Shown: positions 36,712-46,900 of the stretch, piece by piece
Numbering within the stretch: position 1 is the first letter of the stretch
Layout of the letters: each line of letters begins with the position of its first letter
Position numbers and translations under genes: made by a program
Source: Aplysia californica
Taxonomy: Eukaryota; Mollusca; Gastropoda; Aplysiida; Aplysiidae
Reading direction: 5' to 3'
Length of the DNA: 64,000 nt
Assembly: GCF_000002075.1 (NCBI RefSeq)
Contig: NW_004797305.1
Coordinates: 1,342,153-1,406,152 of the forward strand
The notes under the pieces: model-generated
The model's database searches: none
The model's input: the letters and a program-made list of their open reading frames with translations, nothing else
Told to the model about the DNA's origin: nothing

Positions 36712-38002
36712 TAGGGTAGGTTGGGGCAACTTCAACAGGTTTGTGTAGTGCCGCAAAAGTAAACGATTGCAGCCACCTTTATGAAAGAACACAGACTATC
36801 TAGGTATCGTTGTGTCAAACAGCCATTCTATTTCTCGATTATTATAGTTCTTCACTCTATTTGCATTCTGAATTTTCAACCAATCACGATTTTGTGGCAT
36901 ACCCTCGCTTGGGGCACCTTCGACAGGGGGTGGTGCAAATTTGAATTTGATCCACCGTATGGGGCAACTTCGATATAGCCTGAAAGAGCAAGAATACTGA
37001 CTGACAGGGGCTGAGGGCAACTTCGACAGGGGGTGGATATCTTCAACAGTAGGCCACTGGGTTCTTATTCAACTTATTGTGCCCCCCTCTCTCTCAACTC
37101 CTCAAGAATGCTGAATTCTCTGTCTATATCTCTCTCTCTCCCCCAGTCCTTCCCCCCCCCCTCCCTCATTCTCCAAGCACGCGCACACACGAAGACACGC
37201 ACTCACATCATAGGCCAACGTGCACACACGCACACACACTTTCTCCCTCTTTCTCACTCCTCACACCCTCCCAACCCCCACCCCCCACACACACACTTGG
37301 CTCTGAAAAATGATAGTTGAGCAGTCTAGATCTAGAGTCTAACTAAATTTCTGCTGTTTTGTATTTGACCGGTCAAGGAATTTCGACCCATGATGAAAAC
37401 GATAAAAAAACAAACAAGATTAATGAAATGTGATAGTGATAGTTTGTTAAAGGTGATCTGCTTATGAAGCTGGTAGGTCGAAATTGGCCCACCCCCATGT
37501 CGCAGTTGGCCTGTTTCGCCCTGTCGAATTTGCACCAACCATCAAAATCTCACCCTATCATTTTAAATATTATATCATGTAAATTCATATAAAATCAACA
37601 TTTCTTGTTGGATTTATGAACTAAGGATACCAAAGTTTGGTTAAATACATTACTGATGAATACTTTGAAGCAAGAAAACAAGCGTGTTAAGTAAATGACG
37701 GGAAACATCGATTTTTTTTTCTTCAAGAGCGAAAAGAACGCGGCAACGGAGTGCAGGACTTGGATGGGTGTTTTCTGGAGCTTTCTGACTAAAAAAAGAA
37801 ACACACAATATGGAAGCCTAGGAAGCCCAATTTTTATTTTTAGATAGAATCAAATGTGCAACGATACGAATATAAAAGTGGGCTTTGATAATTCCACGAC
37901 ACAGGGGTCAAATGATTCTCAAAAGCCAAGTCTCTAGGTTGAGGCTGTCGAAGTTGCCCCATGATTGGAGGCCCATGGTCGGGTTTGCCCCAACCTACCC
38001 TA
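36712..38002. mobile_element. TA element with GGGTAGGTTGGGGCAA ends, 1291 bp
   Basis: TA targets flank GGGTAGGTTGGGGCAA on the left and TTGCCCCAACCTACCC on the right, a perfect 16-bp inverted repeat. The word GGGGCAACTTCGACAGGG recurs, sometimes changed, at about 36724, 36916, 36961, 37015 and, reversed, at 37515 and 37947. The middle has C-rich and CA-rich low complexity (37140-37300). No transposase frame was recognised. Confidence 0.85.
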
Positions 38003-38200
38003 TAAAGTAAAGAAATTAATAAAGCTACAAAATAATACCCTACTTTATGAGACGGGACTGTTTCTTTAAATTTACCAGTTATATCCCTCTTTTGTGCGTT
38101 GTTGGTCGGTTGGCCCTCTGCGGAACTCCTTCCCAGATGACAGATCATACTGATGAAATGGGTGGCTGTCTTACTCTTAACTAAGACTAAGACTCTCTCT

Positions 38201-38420
38201 GGTGAAATGGTGAAATGGTAGGTTTAACGCCCCTATCAACACTATTAGGTTTAAGGGGCGGGACCTCCTAGTTTTAACGTCCGTCTCTTATAGGACCGAG
38301 CCAAGTGGGAAGTTCGTGTAAAGTGCCTTTCCCAAGGACACAACGTCGGACTGAGCTGAGGCTCGAACCCCCGAACTCACAATCTCACGATTACGAGTCC
38401 GGTAGCCTAACCGACGCCAC
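38201..38420 (-). repeat. tRNA-derived SINE with conserved CTTGGGAAAGGCACTTTA core, 220 bp
   Basis: On the minus strand the head carries a box B-like GGTTCGAGCC (about 38361-38371) and the centre carries GTGTCCTTGGGAAAGGCACT, a core shared by widespread metazoan SINE superfamilies. Perfect 11-bp duplications AGACTCTCTCT lie at 38190-38200 and 38421-38431. The intact duplication suggests a recent insertion. Confidence 0.9.
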
Positions 38421-38459
38421 AGACTCTCTCTTACTTTGACAAATTACAACAGTAGTAAC

Positions 38460-38587
38460 ATCTAGACATCTAGATCTATCTAGATCTATATCTATATCTA
38501 GATGTAGATATAGATCTATAGATCTATAGATCTAGAATCTAGATCTAGAATATCTAGATCTAGATAGATCTAGATCTAGATCTAGAT
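38460..38587. repeat. AGATCT/CTAGAT-rich simple repeat
   Basis: The tract is made of variants of the palindromic hexamer AGATCT and CTAGAT, interrupted by TATATC units. Each hexamer is self-complementary, so the tract can fold on itself. Similar tracts occur at 38818-38852, 41240-41282, 41500-41520 and 57420-57545. Confidence 0.9.
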
Positions 38588-38611
38588 GGCGGGGAAAAAT
38601 CAATAACTTAC

Positions 38612-38760
38612 CTCGGTTCGCAACTTTGATGAAGCACTGTGATCAAACAAAGACGTAAACAGCAAGCCAACCGACATAAAATTGAAGAAGGATGAAAGCC
38701 ACGCCTTCGCGAATAGGTTAGACCACGAAATTGGTCTTCCCTTTCACCGCATAAACGAAA
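38612..38760 (-). other. Candidate non-coding first exon of DNAJC28
   Basis: On the minus strand GAACCGAG is followed by a strong donor GTAAGT at 38611-38606. Joined to the acceptor before 31868, an ATG in this exon would open a short upstream frame that ends at TAG right after the junction. The 5' edge is unknown; 38760 is only a guess. Another possible donor (CTTCG then GTATGT) is near 38948. Expression data are needed to prove it. Confidence 0.45.
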
Positions 38761-38852
38761 CAAGCGACGGGTGGTTCATATTGGGTAATGGTTCGTATGG
38801 GGTCCAATCACTCTAGTCCTAGATCTATATCTAGAATCTAGATCTAGATCTT

Positions 38853-40104
38853 TTGATTTTTTGAAAGGAACAGGCAGAGGTATATTACTGAACACCAAAA
38901 GATTAAGGAAGTATTCAAAAGCAAACACGATTATACAAACTTACATACCGAAGCTGAAGCAGACGCTGCGCCTCCCGTTTCTCAGAGTAGCCTAGGCCTA
39001 AACAGATCACAGTCTCTGTTCAAGTCTGTTGTTTTGATTTGGATAAAAGGATACGATCTTCATAGCCTGGAGTTTCGTTTCATAACGTAGCATCGACTCC
39101 GTACACAATGAATAAATACTGGGCATCCTAGCCTATATTGAAATGTGTATGGATTCTTTTAGGAAAATGAGCGGCGAGTTGTTGTAATTTGTGATCGTTG
39201 CTTGCTGTTATTTCCAATATTTCATATTCCTAGACCATGCACACTACAAGGGGCTCGTGAATATGGCTTGTAGACCATTCATGAATTTTTGCTTGTATTC
39301 GAACCTCTTTTCCATTAGACTGCTGTATACCTCCTTGGGCTAAGACTGCGGGCAAAGATGGGCAAAGATCGTGTGAACAATCTTGTTATGTTTACAATCT
39401 TTGGGGGAACCATATTGTACATGTATGTTTTCTAGGCCTACCTTTTATTTTTTCACTCTTTTGCTTTTTTATATACTATAAACATGTGCCTGGCTTTTTA
39501 TATGAAGAGCGCGTTGTCTGTCAATTATACACCTTGAAAAATAGAATAGATCTAAAGGTTTCCTTTTAGATAGGTGATGGGCACAGAATTCTGGGCCTTG
39601 ATAAGAAGGTAACTTATCTAAGTAACGTTTTTCGAAAAAATTTTAATATAGACTCTAGTACTCTGAAATAATGCAAATTCTTGAAAGTAGTTGGAAAGGA
39701 AAGGACGTATCCTCAGGTACCCCCCCCCCCCCCTAAAAAAACCCCAAAAAAAACAACAACATCAACAACACCCCAACAGAGTACATTGAACTGTGCATCC
39801 CCCCCCCCTTTTTTTTTTCCTTTTCCCATACGACGAACTTGATGACGAGGGAAACATTTGAGAAATTTAAGGCAGGGAGAGGGAAAGTTGATAAAGGTAT
39901 ACAGTCCTGATAACACCATGACAAACAGAGAGAACAAGTCTGACTGCTTCATGTGATTGAAGCATTGTGAAACCAGAGAGTTTATATCTTTGATGAACCC
40001 TCTCTGGTGAAACCATAGATGTACACTATATCAAAGATATAAAAAGAGATAACTCTAGGCCTATGGGTGAAACCGAAAAATCCAGTCGATACCTTTTTGA
40101 ATAC
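38853..40104. other. Region between divergent DNAJC28 and EIF3J; small hairpin, poly-C
   Basis: No coding region. A C run lies at 39720-39733. TTATATCTTTGAT near 39986 and ATCAAAGATATAA near 40028 form an inverted pair. No TATA box was seen; a bidirectional promoter is likely here by position only. Confidence 0.45.
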
Positions 40105-40625
40105 TTGCTTTGATACAATGATAGTACATAACAAGATGGGCCACTTCTCTCTTTGAGCCAATTAAAAAAGTGTCCTCCAAATTTGGTGGCGCCCTCTTCA
40201 CAAAAGCGCACTCTTTGCGAACAGAGTTACCCTACTTGAGTTTTACAAAATCAAAGTGAAACTAGCAAGTTTTTTGGATAAATTTCGGAAGAACGCTTTT
40301 TTAAAATGGTTACGCTGACAAAAAATCTCTTCCGGAGGAAAGGGTGATGGTTTTCTTTGTTTAATTTGACTTTAGAATGAAAGGCGAGAGGTCATTAAAA
40401 TATAAAAAAAACTAAAACTCCGCACTGAACGTACCCGAACTGCTGATGAACAGCAGTCGATCTGCGCACGCAAGGAGGTGCTATTCCTATTCTTCTTCTG
40501 GAAAAACGAAAGAGAGCTTCAAAACAGACTGCAGCGCCATCTGAAGCAAAGAGCATACTTCCTGCGGACACTTTTTTGGCTGAGTGGCCCATCTTGTTAT
40601 GTATTATCATTGTTTGATACTTGCA
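40105..40625. repeat. Inverted-arm repeat upstream of EIF3J
   Basis: TACATAACAAGATGGGCCAC (about 40127-40146) faces its complement GTGGCCCATCTTGTTATGTA (about 40583-40602); the similarity extends outward and inward (AAAAAAGTGTCC / GGACACTTTTTT, GGTGGCGCC / AGCGCCATC). The arms enclose about 430 bp. It may be a MITE, but I see no clear target duplication. Confidence 0.65.
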
Positions 40626-40896
40626 ATGTCAAAAAAAATAATTCAGCAGTTGGAAAAACAGTTGACATAAAGTCAAAATAGGAGTACTGAAAGACTTTAA
40701 TCGAACGTATATCAGTTTCATTCGCTTATCAATTCTTACTTTTGGCTCGTGATTCTGATAAATAGTGATTTCATTGTTGCAGGCCCTAATAACGCCCTAA
40801 CTTCCAATTTCAAGATTGGAATCGGAAAGACGCCCAGGAAAACATTATCGATACTAGACCTACACCCGGCGATTCTGGCGATAGGCTAAAGTGCGG

Positions 40897-40967
40897 ATGA
40901 AGAGAGGATGATTGACAAAGGCTGCCATTCTTCGTACCGTAGAGTTTATACACACCAAGATGGATGA
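40897..40967 (+). promoter_or_regulatory. Two upstream ORFs before the EIF3J start
   Basis: ATG at 40897 opens a 4-codon frame ending at 40911. ATG at 40908 opens a 19-codon frame that ends with TGA at 40965-40967, inside the EIF3J coding region and out of frame with it. Whether either is in the mRNA depends on the unknown transcription start. Confidence 0.5.
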
Positions 40968-43900
40968 TTGGGGTAAGGGAACATGTGGGACATATTGGTC
41001 ATAAAAATTGAATATTTTGTCTTGGTTTGTCCTTTCAAAGTGTTCTTATTAGCTTCACAATGTTGAATTCATTTGTTTTCCAGAAAACGAAGATTTTGAG
41101 CCTGCTGTTCCAGGTGGAAATGCTGCCACAGACAAGTGGGAAGGGGAAGACGAAGACGAGGATGTGAAGGTAACCTATTTTCGATTGGCCTCGATTACGG
41201 CTAAGAAAGAAGTTTGGAGTTGAACGTTATGTTACTAATCTATCTCTAGATCTAGATCTAGAATCTATCTAGATCTAGATTTAATTCTAAAAACTCTCCC
41301 ATAAGACCTGCTTTTAGCAAATTTCGTTAGCTTAAATCAAAATGTCCTGGGTGTTTGTCTCATTTATTTGTCTGTTTCACCTTCTCTTAGTCCATTGTTA
41401 TGGTACAAGACATCCATGGCATGGACATGGTGACTCATCAATTATCAATTCAATGTGTCATCATTTCATGATTCATGGCATGACTAGAAGGAAGTAAAAC
41501 TAGATCTAGATCTAGTAGTAGATTTAATTGTTCTTCTAAGGCTTGTAACTTAGCAAAGGCCACCTCTATTCTCACCCGGGATGAGAATAGTGCAGGCTAG
41601 TCTTTTGGCTATTCTCACCCGGTGCGCGTTCACCGTTATAGCCTAGATCTAGGCCAACAAATTTTGCGTTCACCCTTAACCACAGAATTCTACACTGTGA
41701 TAACAGAAAAATTGTAGAATTCTGTGCCATGAACAAACGTTCCATTACAACTGTAGCCTACTAAAAGCGTACAATTTTGTATGTGGGCAGTGGAGAGAGA
41801 GAGAAAGAGACAGAGAGAGGAGTAGCGCGAGAACTTCCGGTCAAAACAAAATGGCGACCCGCGTAGTTCGGCTCGATTCGAAAAGTTAAATAGCTGTAGC
41901 ATCTTTGTAGACAACCAAATAAATATACTTTTGTGTTTTAACATCATTTTTTAACTTTGTTTTGGTCAATTTGATCGTCCACACCGATAGACAGTATTCA
42001 GAAAGAGACAGAGAGAGAGAGAGAAAGGGGAGGAGTAGATCTTGCGAGAACTTCCGGGCAAAACAAAATGGCGACCCGCGTAGTTTGGCTCGATTCGAAC
42101 AGTGAAATGGCCATAGCATCTTAAAGGACGATCAAATTAGCTTACTTTTGTGCTATAACATAATTTTTTCTTGGCTTTTATCAATTTGATCATCCACACC
42201 GATAGACAGTATTCCAAAATGAGGAAAAGCAGGTCTTGTTTCGCACCGGGTGAGAATAGTGAATAGCCTACGCTGGCAAGTCTCACCCGGGGTGAGAGGT
42301 AGATCGTTTTTCTATTCTCACCCCGGATGAGAATAGCCACTTCCCTTAGCAAAAGCAGTCCAAGAAGGCTACCTCTATTCTCACCCGGGATGAGAACAGT
42401 GCAGGCTAGTCTTTTGGCTATTCTCACCTGGTGCGCGTTCACTGTTATAGCCTAGATCTAGGCCAACAAATTTTGCGTTCACCCTAAACCACAGAATTCT
42501 ACACTGTGATAACAGAAAAATTGTAGAATTCTGTGCTGTGAACAAACGTTCCATTACAACTGTAGCCTACTAAAAGCGATTATTTTACTCATGGTGGACT
42601 TGTCCCTGTATTTAGGAGGGAGGAGGGTTGACTTTTTAAAAAATGTGGGTGGTTGGCGGTGCTCTGGTGTGGTTTGCTCCTTCTTTCCTATGAAACATCT
42701 ATCGTCCTTATCTCCCCTTCTTCTTTTTTATGTTTGTTACTCTCTTGTAACACCTCCAATCTTCTGGCGCTCATATATGACCTTATGCAGTTGCGAGTGC
42801 CGTAAAACCTTCCTAAAACTAAAACTTAAAAAAAAAAATTATGGGGCTAGGGGGTATCAGGGGGAGTGCGCCCCTCCCCCTTAATTTCACCATAATTTGA
42901 TGTTTTACAATTAGATTTGATATTTTTACAAATATTGATTTTCGACAGTTTTAGTGGCCTTCCCATATATATATGTGAGTTCTACAGTAAGAAATGGTAG
43001 ATTAGCACCCAGAACAGTGCAACTGCATACACGACACGGGTCCACAAGTTACAAAGCATTACTAGATTTAGTAGCTCTTTTCTAGTTTTGTTTTGTCAGC
43101 TGAAAATGAATATCAACTTCGTTTCCACTGCAAACCATTACTTTTTGAGTTATTGATGTATAATAATATTAATAATAAGAGCATTTGTATCCCGCCTTTC
43201 CCCACAATTTCAATGTATTTTTTGGTATTTGTTTTCACTCATGCTTTTATATGCTGTCATTTGAAAATTTTATAGTGATGATAAGTAGTAAAAATATTTT
43301 CTATTTGTGTTGTATAGGAGAGCTGGGAAGATGACGACGATGAGAAAAAGCCAGCCGATGCAAGTGAAGACAGTACGTCAACAGGTATGATATTCTACAT
43401 TCTGTTTTGTAATATTTTTTCCTGTGTGATTGTACTCATTGTTAATCCTATTCGTACATCGTGTTTTACTATCGTATCCATACAACATGGGGAACTCTGT
43501 GCCACCACTTTTTTCAAAGAGGAAATTGTTCGTTAATCCAATCTGTGCGCTTTGCATAACAGTCTGTCAAAATAATTTTTTGAGAAATACTTAAATTTTC
43601 AAAGAGATCTTCGTACTAGAAGTATTCTAAAATATGAAGAATACAACCCTGGGGGCACAAAATGACACCAGGGCGTATGGATATGGTTAAATGGAAAGAC
43701 TAAAATTATGAATGAATTTTATAACTGAAATTAGAATTTTTGTTAACAGAGGGATAATTAATGATTTTGTGTATCCAGTTTCAGCAGTGTCAGTATGTGT
43801 GTGTGTGGGGGAGTTATTATTTAGTCTCGGTCCGTCTTATCATTGACTTTTACAGTTGACAGTGTGATTTATATAATGATTTAGCATGATTATGTACCTA

Positions 43901-46900
43901 GGTGGTACTGATAGTAAAGTTTGTTGTGGACATTACTGTAATTTTACAAATATTTTTCTAATAAGACAATTAAACGCAGGATTGCTCATCAATTATTTTG
44001 TGAAACTAATTTGATGCCATTTTTTGTTCCTTTTTAGCTTACCAGCGGCCTAAGAAAAAACCTCTGGCTGAGAGAATAGCAGAGAAAAATCGTGCCAAAC
44101 AAGAGGCAGCAGAATTGGTATCTGTAAGTTATTTCTCAAACATGTTATTTTTCGTATTTAAGCTGTTTGTGTTTTATGATTCAATTATCTAATAACATAC
44201 CTACTTTATGCTTGTTACTCGGAAAGTAATGGAAGTTAACAATGCCTATCGGGCTATCGTTGCAAACAAATTTTTGTCCCCGTTTGCGGGTGTATTTTTG
44301 GACCGGATGAGAACGTAGTTGACTAACTTTCTCAAAATCAGTTGACTCTATTTCTAGATCAATGTGAATGAAACTTGGCAACCAATCAGAATTTAGGGCA
44401 AATTAATGATTATATGGACGTTGAAGGTTGCACACATAAATTAACCTATATTTTTGGTGGCGGAAACACTTTCGTATAGGTATTCCTTCAACTACAAGGA
44501 GCTTGATTTTCAATGTGGAGAAGGTAAAGGATCTATCTTTCCTCAAATTTGAAAGTTCTATGTCAAGTAGGTGTTTAGAATTTATCATAAATGTACCGCT
44601 ACCACCCCCCCCCTGTCCAGAACGGCTTAACACAGAGGCTGGCCATTTTCTCTGCACTCCCTCGGCAAATATATGGGACCTGCAAATCCCTGCATGACTA
44701 TTCGGAGCCCATTCATTGGTCATTTGAAATAGGGCAATGGCGGGCACGTGCATCTGGTTGTTTTTCTCTCTGTTCCCCTGTAACATTGTAATGGTGGTAT
44801 TCTGAGGTGAGCTTATCTCACCTTCAGGTGTTCGTGCCCCAACGGGGAAAAAAGTTTTTGATTGTACGGCATGCTGCCAACATTTTCTTAAAGATCCCAT
44901 GTTGTGATTTAAATTGTCACGGTTGTCCTTTCTTGTGTTTTCAGGCTGAAAAGAAAGAGTTGACTGCGGAGGAAAAACTTGCAGAAAAAATACGCCTACA
45001 GAAAATTCAAGAAGAGGCTGATTTGAAGCTCGCCAAAGGATTATTTGGTAAATCTTACTTCCATGTTCCTCAATGTTTTCCTGTTTCCTGTGGGTGCTGT
45101 TAGTACTAGCTGTCTAAAGACACTTGAGTTTTTCTGCTACGATGGTGAACTTGTCAAGGCAAGAACTGTCATTTCTTATGACTGGCACTTTTGTTATAGA
45201 GTATCACACTATCCTAATGTTATCACTTTAAAATGAAAATTAAATGATACAGTTGTCCTTGGATGAGGAAGTAAAGTTATTGTTTCCTTTCCAGTATCTT
45301 ATGCATGTTCTCTATTGATCTAATAATTACTAAGTATAATCCACTTGTATCGACATTTTGACATATCAACATATTTTCCAATTACGAAATTTTTCCTTTA
45401 ATATCTTCACTAAACAATTCCTCTTATATAGACTTTTTTCTGCCCATTCTGCTTTATCGGCATGCGTCCTGGGTAACTGGTGATGCCCACGAACATAAAT
45501 GGCAGAAAAAGCCACACTAACGGTCAACACATTAGTTTTTCATTAACTCACTTCAGACGGGTCACACAACAGTTGCGTGACCCACTTTGGAATTTTTTTT
45601 TCGCTCTACAAATCACGCACGGATCGCGAGACCCGCCTCGTACCCTTGTTTGGCCAAGCCTGAGCTACTTAGACTTCGTTTCGTATCTCTGGGGCCGGTA
45701 GTTTTTAAGTTATTGAAGGTGAAGGACAGTGACCCCAACTGGGGTTGAACAGACCGGAACTCGCGCTTTGTTTTTTTCTATACAGCTGATAGTAATCCGA
45801 CAGTCGCGTCGTAGTAACGGTCGAAGAAGTCGCATGAACCAGAATCACATAATTTCGCCGTTTTCTATACTTCTGTATGTTTTACTAGTTTTAGTGTCTC
45901 AGAATATGATGTGTCTAATAGTTAGGATCCTGGATATGTACCTGAACACGGCCCGAGTCGTAGTTTTAGGGCTAGATCTAGCACTAGTACCGGTGTTGTT
46001 TTTCGCGCAACGAAATCACAACGCCGTGCCGTACATCTGTCTATGTATTTTCAGTGTATGGGTCTGAATCAATGCACAGACCAGCTTTTATATTTTCACC
46101 AAACACTCGCACATGTATACAAATCAAACCAGAACACTTTGAACTTTTATTTTTGTTGTTGTAGTGAATTTCATTCCACTTGTCACGTCTCTGGAAATTT
46201 TTTGGAAAATCAAATTCATGCCAATTTTTAAAAAATCATACAAATTAAAGTATTAAACTTAGACAACTTTGGTTTTTTGTAGTAGATTAAGCTTGAATGT
46301 TACTTTACTGTGTCAAAAATAATTACAATAGGGTAATTCTGAGAGTTGTGGTGATTTATTGAAATACCCCCAAAAACGCCAGTCTTCAACGCTTGTGACT
46401 GGTGAAAGGGCCCAGTCGCAAGTGAGTTAACATTCTGCATACCCGAAAAGTAGCCTATTCCGACACACCAGGCTTCAGTAGGTCATGTAGGGCCTACACA
46501 GTGTAGTCTCCAACGTCCAACACAGTACAATGCCTCTCGCACGTGAGTGGCATCACCTCCCTACCCCCATTCTCGATCGCTCACCCCCCTTCCCCATCCC
46601 ATTCTCAGTTTGTCGCTGGCAAATGCCACATGAGTCAGTGCCTCACCTTTCCATTTTCCCCAGCACGTGGCGGTAAACAGGCCATACAAGGATGCTACAA
46701 CAAAGTTTGCGCTTGTGTGTAGTGTGCGCCTCGCGTTGGACGGTCTTTGGTACCGTAACTGCAACCTACCCTCCCCTCTGCCTCTTGTTAGTTTCACTGT
46801 GTAGTTGTGTAAGAATAAAGGGAAGCAACCAGCTTTAACCCTCATCCTGCGGGAGCCGGGTTTATGTCGCCCGATAAGCCTATTTCGGCACCTCGCCTAC

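Noticed and set aside
37033-37320. Plus-strand open frame rich in Pro, His and Thr
   Set aside because: Low-complexity CA/CT-rich sequence inside the 36712-38002 element.
38460-38587. CRISPR-like or origin-like repeat array
   Set aside because: Units are hexameric simple repeats without spacers, in a eukaryotic gene context.
44403-44900. 165-codon open frame on the minus strand in EIF3J intron 4
   Set aside because: No recognised domain, no splice context and atypical composition; probably chance or repeat-derived.
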